From the NCBI RefSeq assembly GCF_040654195.1, contig NZ_JBFAHM010000014.1:186001-250000 (forward strand): a DNA stretch of 64,000 nucleotides, given 5' to 3'. Below, piece by piece: positions 7,894 to 15,803 of the stretch (position 1 is its first letter; each line of letters begins with the position of its first letter). A program made the position numbers and the translations under genes. The DNA comes from Hamadaea sp013361475 (GTDB lineage Bacteria; Actinomycetota; Actinomycetes; Mycobacteriales; Micromonosporaceae). The notes below the pieces were generated by a model that was not told where the DNA came from, ran no database searches, and saw nothing but the letters and a program-made list of their open reading frames with translations.

Positions 7894-8711
7894 GCCTCGA
7901 CCGCGCGTTCGGACGCCGCCCAGAAGCGCGCTGCGAACTCTTCGTCCGCCAGGTACGCCTTGGGCCGCAGCACTTTCCGCTCGGCGTAGTACGCCCCGTC
8001 GACGAGCGACTCCGCCGGTGCGGTCGCGAGGTGCACCAGGGTGTCGGCCCCTTGCTCCGGTGTGGACAGGCCCGGGGCGATCTGGAAGAACAACTTGGCG
8101 AGCGGGGTGCCGAAGTTGCTGCGGATCACGCCTGGATGGAACGAGAATGAGAGCAGGTCCGGCCAACGCCGGGCGGCTTCCGCGGCGAAGAGGATGTTGG
8201 CCGCCTTCGACGCGCCGTAGGTCAGCCAGGCGCTCCACGGCCCGCGTGTGCGGTCGAGGTCGTCCGGGCGCAGCATGCCCCAGGAGTGCGCCATCGACGC
8301 CGTCGAGATGATCCGCCCGCCGGCCGGCATCTGGTCCTTGAGCAGGGTGGTGAGCAGAAACGGGGACAAGTGGTTGGTCTGGATGGTCAGCTCGTGCCCG
8401 TCCACAGTGGTCTGACGGCGGCTGGTCACCACCCCGGCGTTGTTGGCGAGCACATCGATCCGGCCCAGCTTGGCCACTTCCAGGGCGGCCTCCCGGACGG
8501 AACCGAAATCGGCGAAGTCGGCCCGCACCTGGATCGGCTCCGGCCCCGTCGCCTGGTCGCGTACCAGGGAGAAGGCGGCAGCGAGACGGTCTGGATCCCG
8601 CCCGACCAGGGCGACTCGCCAGCCACGCCGCGCGAACTCCACCGCGGCGGCCCGGCCGACGCCGGAACTCGCTCCGGTGACGACGACGGTCGAGGCGGTG
8701 AGATCTTCCAC
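7890..8711 (-). CDS. SDR-family oxidoreductase (retinol dehydrogenase-like)
   Basis: It is a short-chain dehydrogenase with the NAD(P) motif TGASSGVG, the NNAG motif (LANNAGVV), a catalytic Ser in STASMAHS and the YxxxK motif in YGASKAANIL. The layout, with a long C-terminal part, resembles retinol dehydrogenase/WW-domain oxidoreductase-like members. The substrate is unknown. GTG at 8711 is preferred because AGGAG stands 8 nt upstream; GTG at 8732 is an alternative. It is divergent from the HpcH-type lyase gene, with which it shares the promoter region. Confidence 0.85.
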   Translation of the reverse strand: MEDLTASTVVVTGASSGVGRAAAVEFARRGWRVALVGRDPDRLAAAFSLVRDQATGPEPIQVRADFADFGSVREAALEVAKLGRIDVLANNAGVVTSRRQTTVDGHELTIQTNHLSPFLLTTLLKDQMPAGGRIISTASMAHSWGMLRPDDLDRTRGPWSAWLTYGASKAANILFAAEAARRWPDLLSFSFHPGVIRSNFGTPLAKLFFQIAPGLSTPEQGADTLVHLATAPAESLVDGAYYAERKVLRPKAYLADEEFAARFWAASERAVEA

Positions 8712-8737
8712 AGAAGCGTTCTCCTGACCCACGGCGG

Positions 8738-8748
8738 AAGGTTACCTT
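8738..8748. promoter_or_regulatory. AAGGTTACCTT palindrome in a divergent promoter
   Basis: This is a perfect 11-base palindrome in the 71-base gap between the SDR and lyase genes, next to the 8751-8770 motif. Confidence 0.35.
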
Positions 8749-8750
8749 GT

Positions 8751-8770
8751 CGAAGTTACTGAACGGTTGC
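8751..8770. promoter_or_regulatory. Shared regulatory motif, copy at the lyase gene
   Basis: CGAAGTTACT at 8751-8760, two bases, then ACGGT at 8763-8767. The minus strand of 12475-12494, before the acyl-CoA dehydrogenase gene, matches it at 16 of 20 positions, including the full CGAAGTTACT and ACGGT blocks. It lies 12 bases upstream of the ATG at 8783. Confidence 0.55.
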
Positions 8771-8782
8771 TAAGGAGCGCGC

Positions 8783-9730
8783 ATGGGTGCCATCGGCCGT
8801 CCCCGTCGATCCTGCCTGGCCGTGCCGGGTTCCAGCGTCAAGATGCTGGACAAGGCCAAGGGCCTGCCCGCCGACCAGGTCTTCCTCGACCTGGAGGACG
8901 CGGTGGCGCCGCTGGCCAAGCCGGAGGCCCGCAAGAACATCGTCGCCGCGCTCAACGAGGGCGGCTGGGGCGACAAGACCCGGGTGGTACGCGTCAACGA
9001 CCTGACCACGCCGTGGACCTACCGGGACGTCATCGAGATCGTCGAGGGCGCCGGCGCCAACCTCGACTGCGTCATGCTGCCGAAGGTGCAGGACGAGGCG
9101 CAGATCCACTGGCTCGACCTGTTGCTGACGCAGATCGAGAAGACGATCGGGTTGCCGGTCGGCGGCATCGGCATCGAGGCGCAGATCGAGAACGCGGCCG
9201 GCCTGGTCAACGTCGACAAGATCGCGGCGGCCTCCCCTCGCGTCGAGACCATCATCTTCGGCCCGGCCGACTTCATGGCCAGCATCAACATGAAGTCCCT
9301 GGTGGTCGGCGCGCTGCACCCGGACTACCCCGGCGACCCCTACCACTACATCCTCATGCGCATCCTGATGGCCGCGCGGATGCACGACAAGCAGGCCATC
9401 GACGGCCCGTTCCTGCAGATCCGCGACGTCGACGCGTTCCGGGAGGTGGCCAAGCGATCGGCCGCCCTGGGCTTCGACGGCAAATGGGTGCTGCACCCGG
9501 GCCAGATCGACGCCGCCAACGAGGTCTACTCGCCCTCCCAGGAGGACTACGACCACGCCGAGCTGATCCTCGACGCGTACGACCACTACACCTCGGAGGC
9601 GGGCGGCAAGCTCGGCGCGGTCATGCTCGGCGACGAGATGATCGACGAGGCCTCCCGCAAGATGGCGCTGGTCATCGCGGGGAAGGGCCGGGCGGCCGGG
9701 ATGTCCCGGACGTCCACCTTCACCCCCTGA
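8783..9730 (+). CDS. HpcH/HpaI-type CoA-ester lyase (malyl-CoA lyase-like)
   Basis: These enzymes cleave or form 3-hydroxy acyl-CoA esters, for example L-malyl-CoA or beta-methylmalyl-CoA to glyoxylate plus an acyl-CoA. The 315 residues show the CitE-like TIM barrel (RSCLAVPGSSVKMLDKA, VFLDLEDAVAP), an Arg of the substrate pocket (VVRVND), the metal ligand Glu in GIEAQIENAAG and Asp in FGPADFMAS, and the GKWVLHPGQID signature. AAGGAG precedes the ATG by 7 nt. With the acyl-CoA dehydrogenase at 12514 and the MaoC hydratase at 15022 it fits the ethylmalonyl-CoA pathway; that role is inference. Confidence 0.9.
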   Translation: MGAIGRPRRSCLAVPGSSVKMLDKAKGLPADQVFLDLEDAVAPLAKPEARKNIVAALNEGGWGDKTRVVRVNDLTTPWTYRDVIEIVEGAGANLDCVMLPKVQDEAQIHWLDLLLTQIEKTIGLPVGGIGIEAQIENAAGLVNVDKIAAASPRVETIIFGPADFMASINMKSLVVGALHPDYPGDPYHYILMRILMAARMHDKQAIDGPFLQIRDVDAFREVAKRSAALGFDGKWVLHPGQIDAANEVYSPSQEDYDHAELILDAYDHYTSEAGGKLGAVMLGDEMIDEASRKMALVIAGKGRAAGMSRTSTFTP

Positions 9731-9750
9731 TCCCGCCCCTTCGGTGCGGC

Positions 9751-9811
9751 GCTGGATCAGGGTTCCGGGTCGAATCTTGGGCCAAGATTCGACCGAGATC
9801 CGTGATCCAGC
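9751..9811. repeat. Family 1 palindrome, copy B
   Basis: The arms 9751-9780 and 9782-9811 pair over 30 positions with three mismatches around a 1-base centre. It lies between the convergent lyase and DUF4190 genes and ends on the base before the DUF4190 stop codon. Confidence 0.93.
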
Positions 9812-10183
9812 TCAGTAGACGACGCCCTCGTAACCGGGTTCGTCGAAGAAGTCGTTCGCGATCAGGAAGACGATGAGCGCCGCCGCGGCGACGGTCAGGG
9901 CGAAGCCGATCCAGCCGACCACGATGCCGGCCAGGGCCAGGCCGTCGCCGTCCTCACCGGTCTCCCGGATGCGCCGCCGTGCGACGTGACCGAGGATGGC
10001 GCCCACGATCGTGAGCGGATAGCAGAGGCTGAACGCCACGATCGAGGTGACCAGCGCGGCGATGGCCAGGCCGTTCGTCTTGCGGGCGGGGGCGTACTGC
10101 ATCGGGTAGGGCGCGGCGTAGCCCGGTGGGACGACGTAGCCGGTGGTGGGCGGCTGAACCTCCGGCGAGGTGGGCTCGGTCAT
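9812..10183 (-). CDS. DUF4190 domain membrane protein
   Basis: This 123-residue protein has a Pro/Tyr-rich cytoplasmic N-terminus (VVPPGYAAPYPMQYAP) and two membrane helices joined by a short charged loop containing GHVARRRIRETGEDGDGLALAG, which is the DUF4190 pattern. The function of the family is unknown. TACCCT stands 6 nt before the ATG. Two further DUF4190 genes lie at 11140 and 11854. Confidence 0.85.
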   Translation of the reverse strand: MTEPTSPEVQPPTTGYVVPPGYAAPYPMQYAPARKTNGLAIAALVTSIVAFSLCYPLTIVGAILGHVARRRIRETGEDGDGLALAGIVVGWIGFALTVAAAALIVFLIANDFFDEPGYEGVVY

Positions 10184-10189
10184 GGACGC

Positions 10190-10195
10190 AGGGTA
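10190..10195 (-). promoter_or_regulatory. -10 element TACCCT, leaderless type
   Basis: On the minus strand TACCCT is 6 nt before the ATG at 10183. Confidence 0.4.
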
Positions 10196-10281
10196 GTGTG
10201 CCGCCGCCCGTCCGAGGGATCCCCCGGCACAAGGGGCCGACCCGGTTGCCCCGGCTTGCGACGATCCGCAAGGATCGGGGC

Positions 10282-11055
10282 ATGGAAACCGTCGACAGTC
10301 CGTTCACCCTCGCCGGGAAGGTCGCGCTGATCACCGGCGCGGGCAGTCCCTACGGCATCGGCTACGCCACCGCGCGTCTGCTCAAAGCCCAGGGCGCCCG
10401 GGTGGCGATCGTCTCGACCACCAAGCGCATCCACGACCGCGCCGTCGAGCTGGGGGTCACCGGGTTCGTCGCCGACCTCACCGACGACGCCGAGGTCGCC
10501 GCGCTCGCCGACGCTGTGGGCGACCAGCTGGGCGAGGTCGACATCCTCGTCAACAACGCCGGCCTGGCGAGCCGGGCCTCGCCGGAGATCATCCGCCCGG
10601 TCGCCCAGCTCACCGCGGACGAGTGGCGTACGGAGATCGACCGGAACCTGACCACGGCGTTCCTCTGCAGCCGGGCCTTCGGCGACGGGATGTCCGAGCG
10701 CGGCTGGGGGCGCATCGTGAACCTCTCGGCCACCGCCGGGCCGGTCAACGCGCTGCCCGCCGAGGCGGCGTACGCGGCGGCGAAGGCGGGCGTGCTCGGC
10801 CTGACCCGGGCGCTGGCCATGGAACTGATCGCCGACGGTGTCACCGTCAACGCGGTCGCGCCCGGTCTGATCCACACCTCGGCGTCGACCCTGGTCGAGC
10901 TGAAGCAGGGCTACGGCTCGCCGATGGGCCGCCCCGGTACGCCCGACGAGGTGGCCGGCGCGATCGCCTTCCTGGTCTCCCCGGCGGCGTCCTACATCAC
11001 CGGGCAGCTGCTGGTCATCGACGGCGGCAACAGCGTCCGCCAGGCCGCCTTCTGA
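10282..11055 (+). CDS. SDR-family oxidoreductase (FabG-like)
   Basis: This 257-residue classical short-chain dehydrogenase has GAGSPYGIGYATA (cofactor loop, a variant of GxxxGxG), VDILVNNAGLAS, catalytic Ser in NLSATAG, YAAAKAG as YxxxK, and the C-terminal YITGQLLVIDGG found in 3-oxoacyl-ACP reductases and relatives. The physiological substrate is unknown. The ATG at 10282 is chosen because the upstream extension has no homology-like features. A small hairpin (CGATCC-GCAA-GGATCG, 10262-10277) sits directly before the start. Confidence 0.88.
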   Translation: METVDSPFTLAGKVALITGAGSPYGIGYATARLLKAQGARVAIVSTTKRIHDRAVELGVTGFVADLTDDAEVAALADAVGDQLGEVDILVNNAGLASRASPEIIRPVAQLTADEWRTEIDRNLTTAFLCSRAFGDGMSERGWGRIVNLSATAGPVNALPAEAAYAAAKAGVLGLTRALAMELIADGVTVNAVAPGLIHTSASTLVELKQGYGSPMGRPGTPDEVAGAIAFLVSPAASYITGQLLVIDGGNSVRQAAF

Positions 11056-11078
11056 CGGCGTACGCCGTCCGGCGTGGA

Positions 11079-11116
11079 GAAGGGCGGCCCCGCCGGAGTC
11101 CGGAGGGCCGCCCTTC
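11079..11116. terminator. Bidirectional hairpin terminator
   Basis: GAAGGGCGGCCC (11079-11090) and GGGCCGCCCTTC (11105-11116) are exact reverse complements, with a nested CCGGA-TCCGG pair. It lies between the convergent SDR and DUF4190 genes. Confidence 0.8.
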
Positions 11117-11139
11117 CAAGGTTGTGCGGTGACGCGACC

Positions 11140-11736
11140 TCAGGTGAGGTTCATGGCCACGCCGGCGATCGCGTTCACGATGCCGAGCAGCAGGCCGACG
11201 CCACCACAGATGAGGCCCGTGAGGGCGAAGCCCTTGCCGTCCTCACCACGCTGGGCGATCTGCTTGTTGGCCACGATGCCGAGCACGATGGCCACGATGC
11301 CGGCGATGATGCCCAGGATCGCGCAGCAGGCCAGCGGGATGCTCGCGATACCGGTCGCCATGGCGCCGATCGCCATGCCGTTCTTCTTGGCCGGGCCGCC
11401 GGCCGGAGCGCCGTACGCCGGGTACTGCGGAGCGGCATAGGGCTGCCCGTACTGCGGAGCGGGCGACTGCTGCTGCGCGTACGGGTCGTAGGGGTTCTGC
11501 GGCGCGGCCGGAGACTGCTGGCCGTAGGCCGGCGACTGCGGGGCGACCGGCGAGCCCGGGGCCGCGTACGGGTCGTAGGGGTTCGGGGCCGGGGCCGGAG
11601 TCGGCTGCTCCCCGTAGGCGGGCTGCCCGTAAGCGGGCGGCGGCGAGGCGAACGGATCCTGCGACGGCTGCTGCTGCGGCTGGCCGTAGGGATCGGGGTT
11701 GCCGGGCGGCGGGTAGGTCACGCGAGTTCCTTCCAT
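11140..11736 (-). CDS. DUF4190 protein with long Pro/Gln/Tyr-rich N-terminus
   Basis: The first 110 or so residues of 198 are low-complexity (repeats of PNPYDPYAAP, QQSPAAPQNPYDPYAQQQ). They are followed by two membrane helices flanking a basic, Gln-containing loop (ANKQIAQRGEDGKGFALTGL). Such tails are usually disordered cytoplasmic segments. The function is unknown. The ATG has a GGAAGGAA site. It has the same layout as its neighbour at 11854, so the two probably arose by tandem duplication. Confidence 0.85.
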   Translation of the reverse strand: MEGTRVTYPPPGNPDPYGQPQQQPSQDPFASPPPAYGQPAYGEQPTPAPAPNPYDPYAAPGSPVAPQSPAYGQQSPAAPQNPYDPYAQQQSPAPQYGQPYAAPQYPAYGAPAGGPAKKNGMAIGAMATGIASIPLACCAILGIIAGIVAIVLGIVANKQIAQRGEDGKGFALTGLICGGVGLLLGIVNAIAGVAMNLT

Positions 11737-11853
11737 GTATGCACGTCGTGCGGGGTGCGCCGGACATGATCGTCGTGCGGTCGATCACCATCGTACGAAC
11801 GTGTGTCAGCGGGCGCGGCCCGGCCGCGCCCGCTGCAGGACCGGGGTGCCCGG

Positions 11854-12303
11854 TCAGTAGGTGCTGGAGCCCGCCTCGTTGATGGCGACGACGAAGATGA
11901 TGCCGTAGATGCAGCACAGCAGCACACCGAGACCGGTGAAGATGTAGCCCATGACGAGACCGGCGGTGGCCAGGCCGTCGCCGCCCTCGCCGGACTGCTT
12001 GATCTGCTTCTTGGCCATGTGGCCGAAGACGATGGCCAGCGGCGCGAAGACGAAGGCGAAGACCAGCGACAGGATCGCCATGGTGTTGGTCGCCGCCGGC
12101 GGAGCGGCGTACGGCTGCGCGCTGTAGGGCTGCGCGGCGTACGGCTGCTGCGGCTGCTGGCCGTACTGCGGCGCGGCCGGGGAGCCCGGGGCGGCGTACG
12201 GGTTGTACGGGTCAGGCTGCGGCTGCTGCGGCTGACCGTACGGGTCCGGCTGCTGCGGCTGCTGACCGTACGGGTCAGGGTTACCCGCTGGGGGGTAGGT
12301 CAT
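11854..12303 (-). CDS. DUF4190 protein
   Basis: This is 149 residues: an N-terminal half rich in Pro, Tyr and Gln (DPYGQQPQQPDPYGQPQQ, NPYAAPGSPAAPQYGQ), then two membrane helices around a loop with GHMAKKQIKQSGEGGDGLATAG, the DUF4190 core. It is the paralogue of the genes at 9812 and 11140. The function is unknown; these proteins are common in Actinobacteria, often as multiple copies. The ATG follows CAGGAGCCGAACG. Confidence 0.85.
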   Translation of the reverse strand: MTYPPAGNPDPYGQQPQQPDPYGQPQQPQPDPYNPYAAPGSPAAPQYGQQPQQPYAAQPYSAQPYAAPPAATNTMAILSLVFAFVFAPLAIVFGHMAKKQIKQSGEGGDGLATAGLVMGYIFTGLGVLLCCIYGIIFVVAINEAGSSTY

Positions 12304-12474
12304 CGTTCGGCTCCTGATTTCCTCATCGGAGCGAACCGCGTAGGATGCGCGGCCGTGCTCCCGGGGTGGCGTACTGGCGCAGGGTACTAGACGGGGTGAA
12401 GCTTTTCACAGAGGTTCTGGTCGCATCCCACCTTCTCGCGGGATCGATCCACGCGAGATACTCATCGAACCTGA

Positions 12475-12494
12475 GTTACCGTCTAGTAACTTCG
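12475..12494. promoter_or_regulatory. Shared regulatory motif, copy at the acyl-CoA dehydrogenase gene
   Basis: GTTAC-N6-GTAAC is an inverted repeat at 12475-12490. Read on the minus strand, 12475-12494 matches 8751-8770 at 16 of 20 positions. It lies 19 bases upstream of the ATG at 12514. A TetR-type operator is the simplest reading. Confidence 0.55.
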
Positions 12495-12513
12495 TTCACC
12501 TGGAGGGTTCGCC

Positions 12514-13704
12514 ATGCCCCGCCTTGCCCGTACGCACGGACTCACCGACATTCAGGAATCCATCCTGGCCACCGTCCACGAGTTCGTCGACAAGGAGATC
12601 ATCCCGCGGGCGCAGCGGCTGGAGCACGATGACGCCTATCCGACAGAGATCGTCGACGGCATGCGCGAGATGGGCCTGTTCGGACTGACCATTCCGGAGG
12701 AGTTCGGCGGGCTCGGCGAATCGCTGCTCACGTACGCCCTCGTCGTCGAGGAACTCTCCCGGGGCTGGATGTCGGTCAGCGGCATCGTCAACACTCACTT
12801 CATCGTCGCGTACCTGGTGTCGCAGCACGGCACGGCCGAGCAGAAGGCCAGGCTGCTGCCGCGGATGGCGACCGGCGAGGTCCGGGGCGCGTTCTCGATG
12901 TCGGAGCCGGAGACCGGGTCGGACGTGTCGGCCATCAAGACCCGGGCGGTGCCCGACGGCGACGACTACGTCCTCAACGGACAGAAGATGTGGCTGACCA
13001 ACGGCGGCTACTCCAGCGTCGTGGCCACCCTGGTCAAGACCGACCTGGGCGCGCCCAGCGTCTACGGGAACATGACCACCTTCCTGCTGGAGAAGACGCC
13101 CGGCTTCGGGGAGACCGCGCCCGGCCTGACCATCCCCGGCAAGCTCGAGAAGATGGGCTACAAGGGCGTCGAGACCACCGAGATGGTGCTCGCCGACCAT
13201 CGCGTACCGGCGTCGGCGATCCTCGGCGGCGAACCCGGCAAGGGCTTCTACCAGATGATGGACGGCATCGAGGTCGGCCGGGTCAACGTCGCCGCGCGAG
13301 CCTGCGGCATCTCGTTGCGCGCCTTCGAACTCGCCGTCGCGTATGCGCAGCAGCGGCGTACCTTCGGCAAACCGATCGCCGAACACCAGGCGGTGGCGTT
13401 CAAGCTGGCCGAGATGGGCACCAAGATCGAGGCGGCGCACGCCCTCATGGTGAACGCGGCCCGGTTGAAGGACTCCGGTCAGCGCAACGACGTCGAGGCC
13501 GGCATGGCCAAGCTGCTCGCCAGCGAGTACTGCGCCGAGGTCGTCCAGGAGGCGTTCCGGATCCACGGCGGCTACGGATACTCGAAGGAGTACGAGATCG
13601 AGCGCCTGATGCGGGAGGCGCCGTTCCTGCTCATCGGAGAGGGCACGAGCGAGATCCAGAAGACCATCATCTCGCGCGGGCTGCTGCGGGATTACCGCTT
13701 GTGA
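12514..13704 (+). CDS. Acyl-CoA dehydrogenase
   Basis: This FAD enzyme of 396 residues oxidises an acyl-CoA to the enoyl-CoA. Visible motifs are AFSMSEPETGSD (FAD/substrate loop), WLTNGG, GRVNVAARACG, the QRRTFGKPI signature and the C-terminal IHGGYGYSKEYEIERLMREA, with the catalytic Glu of the family expected near LLIGEGTSEIQ. Closest in flavour to the actinobacterial dehydrogenases that sit beside ccr and meaA, so methylsuccinyl-CoA is a candidate substrate (inference). The ATG follows TGGAGGG. The upstream motif is shared with the lyase gene at 8783. Confidence 0.9.
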   Translation: MPRLARTHGLTDIQESILATVHEFVDKEIIPRAQRLEHDDAYPTEIVDGMREMGLFGLTIPEEFGGLGESLLTYALVVEELSRGWMSVSGIVNTHFIVAYLVSQHGTAEQKARLLPRMATGEVRGAFSMSEPETGSDVSAIKTRAVPDGDDYVLNGQKMWLTNGGYSSVVATLVKTDLGAPSVYGNMTTFLLEKTPGFGETAPGLTIPGKLEKMGYKGVETTEMVLADHRVPASAILGGEPGKGFYQMMDGIEVGRVNVAARACGISLRAFELAVAYAQQRRTFGKPIAEHQAVAFKLAEMGTKIEAAHALMVNAARLKDSGQRNDVEAGMAKLLASEYCAEVVQEAFRIHGGYGYSKEYEIERLMREAPFLLIGEGTSEIQKTIISRGLLRDYRL

Positions 13705-13822
13705 TGCCGGGTATCCCAGCTGCCGAGGAGTAGGGTGAGCTGCGCCACCGCACGGGCGGGAATGCCCGGCACCCCCTGCTCGTTGCGATAGACGCAACCA
13801 TTGGCATAGATCGGAGCGTGAC

Positions 13823-14188
13823 ATGGCGACCGTGGAGTTGACCGCCGCCAACTTCGACGAGATCACCAACAAGGACGGCATCGTCCTGGTGGACTTCTGG
13901 GCGAGCTGGTGCGGCCCGTGTATGCGATTCGCGCCGGTCTACGACGCCTCCTCGCAGAAGCACGAGGACATCACCTTCGCCAAGGTCGACACCGAGGCGA
14001 ACCCCGACATCGCGATGAAGTTCGACATCCGGTCGATCCCGACGATCTGGGCGATCAAGGACGGCGTGATCGTCTTCGCTCAGCCGGGCGCGCTTCCGGG
14101 CGCCGCGCTGGAGGAACTCATCGGCAAGGTCCGCGAGCTGGACATGGACGAGGTGCGCAAGCAGCTCGCCACCCAGGCGCAGGGCTGA
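13823..14188 (+). CDS. Thioredoxin
   Basis: This 121-residue thioredoxin fold has the redox motif WCGPC (in VDFWASWCGPCMRF) near residues 31-35 and the cis-proline in RSIPTIW. It reduces protein disulfides in the cytoplasm; no signal peptide is seen. It is not next to a thioredoxin reductase gene, so it is likely an accessory thioredoxin rather than the main TrxA. It is convergent with the DUF3817 gene. Confidence 0.93.
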   Translation: MATVELTAANFDEITNKDGIVLVDFWASWCGPCMRFAPVYDASSQKHEDITFAKVDTEANPDIAMKFDIRSIPTIWAIKDGVIVFAQPGALPGAALEELIGKVRELDMDEVRKQLATQAQG

Positions 14189-14197
14189 TTCGAAAAG

Positions 14198-14560
14198 CTA
14201 GACCGCGGCGCGGTCGGCCTCGTCCTTGGACGCGGTCGGCTGCGCCGTCGCCTGTGCACCTGTCGACGGCACGGCCAGCCAGTGATCCACCTTCCGCTCC
14301 ACGACGAAGCTGAGGAACGGGATCGTCCCGGCGATCATGACCCCGAGCGTACGCGTCAACGGCCAAGTGGTCCGCCGGGCGAGGTCGAAGGTGATCACGA
14401 GGTAGATGGCGAACAGCCAGCCGTGGATCGGGCCGATGATCTGCACCGGCAGCGAGTTGTCCCCGAAGTACTTGATCGGCATCGCGATCAGCACCAGCAC
14501 CAGCAGCATCACGCCGACGACGTATGCGGCGACGCGGTAGCGGGTGTGCGCGGCTTTCAT
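14198..14560 (-). CDS. DUF3817 integral membrane protein
   Basis: This 120-residue protein has three hydrophobic helices and the conserved pattern IKYFGDNSLPVQIIGPIHGW with FVVERKV near the end, matching the DUF3817 family (related to YdzA-like membrane proteins). The function is unknown. Its start overlaps the stop of the upstream gene (14557) by 4 bases, so the two are translationally coupled. Confidence 0.85.
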   Translation of the reverse strand: MKAAHTRYRVAAYVVGVMLLVLVLIAMPIKYFGDNSLPVQIIGPIHGWLFAIYLVITFDLARRTTWPLTRTLGVMIAGTIPFLSFVVERKVDHWLAVPSTGAQATAQPTASKDEADRAAV

Positions 14561-15012
14561 GACGTCTCCTGCATCTGCTGGGCGCTCTGCGGGCGCTGGC
14601 CGGGCTCATCGGCGCGCTCGCCGGGATAGTCGGCCGGGCGGGCGCCGGGATGCGCCGCCAACCAGGCCAGAAGTCGGTTGTACTCGGCCAGCTCAGGGTC
14701 GTCGTCGGCCGGGACGGCCGCGGTGGCGCTGGTCACCGGCCGGTTCGTGACTACGGGACGGCCGAATCCGGTGCTCGGGGCCTTCTCGGCGGGCTTCGCC
14801 GGGGCACGCCCGAGCGCCAGCCGCATTTCGCGTACCCAGATCAGCACGACGAAGCCCGCGAACGCCGGCCAGAAGAAGGCGTACCCGAAGCTGAGGACGT
14901 TGCCCCCCATGGCCCGCGTGATCTGCCACCAGGTGAGCCCACCGGAGGCGAGGACCATGACCACCGCGAGCGTGTGGCCGGCCAGCCAGCGGGGTGTGAG
15001 CAGGGGTCGCAC
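14557..15012 (-). CDS. Hypothetical membrane protein
   Basis: Two membrane helices are visible (HTLAVVMVLASGGLTWWQI and FFWPAFAGFVVLIWV), followed by a cytoplasmic tail of about 80 residues ending in a region rich in Pro, Glu and Gln. The WWQI segment after helix 1 is typical of SURF1-like or small actinobacterial membrane proteins, but I do not assign a family. It is coupled to the DUF3817 gene downstream. Confidence 0.75.
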   Translation of the reverse strand: MRPLLTPRWLAGHTLAVVMVLASGGLTWWQITRAMGGNVLSFGYAFFWPAFAGFVVLIWVREMRLALGRAPAKPAEKAPSTGFGRPVVTNRPVTSATAAVPADDDPELAEYNRLLAWLAAHPGARPADYPGERADEPGQRPQSAQQMQETS

Positions 15013-15021
15013 GAGCCGAGA

Positions 15022-15486
15022 CTACTCCGTCGCGGCCGGTGCCTTCGGCACCATGACCTTCCGCTTGAAGATGCAGACCATGGTGCCGTCCTGCTTGTAG
15101 CCGCGCGTCTCGACGGTGATCACGCCCCGGTCGGGCTTCGACTCGGACTCGCGCTTGTCCAGGACGGTTGTCTCGCCGTAGATGGTGTCGCCGTGAAAGG
15201 TCGGCGCGACGTGGCGCAGCGACTCGACCTCGAGGTTGGCGATCGCCTTGCCGCTGACGTCGGCGACCGACATGCCCAGCAGCAGCGAGTAGATGTAGTT
15301 GCCGACCACCACGTTGCGCTTGAAGTCGGTCTGCGTCTCGGCGTAATGCGCGTCGATGTGCAGCGGGTGGTGGTTCATGGTCAGCAGGCAGAACAGGTGG
15401 TCGTCGTACTCGGTGACCGTCTTGCCGGGCCAGTGCTTGTAGACCGCGCCGACTTCGAACTCCTCGAAGTACCGACCGAACTGCAT
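15022..15486 (-). CDS. MaoC-like acyl-CoA hydratase (mesaconyl-CoA hydratase candidate)
   Basis: This 154-residue hotdog-fold protein has the hydratase motif in MNHHPLHID (catalytic His) and the conserved GNYIYSLLLG and LRHVAPTFHGDTIYGET blocks. The family includes the MaoC-type mesaconyl-CoA hydratases of the ethylmalonyl-CoA pathway, and the strong conservation of these blocks across actinomycetes suggests that role. ATG at 15486 is chosen for the AAGGATGG site 5 nt upstream; GTG at 15522 is less likely. Confidence 0.85.
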   Translation of the reverse strand: MQFGRYFEEFEVGAVYKHWPGKTVTEYDDHLFCLLTMNHHPLHIDAHYAETQTDFKRNVVVGNYIYSLLLGMSVADVSGKAIANLEVESLRHVAPTFHGDTIYGETTVLDKRESESKPDRGVITVETRGYKQDGTMVCIFKRKVMVPKAPAATE

Positions 15487-15803
15487 GGGACCATCCTTCG
15501 GGTGCTGGACGACGATGTCCACGTCCGGACCCGGCGCGCCGCCTGACGGTCCTACGGACGCCTGAGAAACGAGACGCCTGAGAACGCAATGAGCGGCGGG
15601 GCCCTAACGCACCCGCCGCCCACGCTCTTGATAAAACATCTTGCCCGAATATGGCTTGACCTGTATAGAGGTTTGTTCGCGTTAGGCAGATCACATCGCT
15701 GACGGATAATTGACCGTCACTGAGGGTAACCAGAGTGCCTTTCGTTTACATCGGCGTGCGAGCCGTCCTCGCGGGCATATGCTGACCTCGAGGAGGTCGT
15801 GTC
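15487..15803. other. Intergenic region, divergent promoters
   Basis: This 317-base gap lies between the divergent MaoC gene and the gene at 15804. The centre (15630-15700) is clearly less GC-rich than its surroundings, with TTGACC at 15656-15661. I see no gene, RNA or clear operator. Confidence 0.5.
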
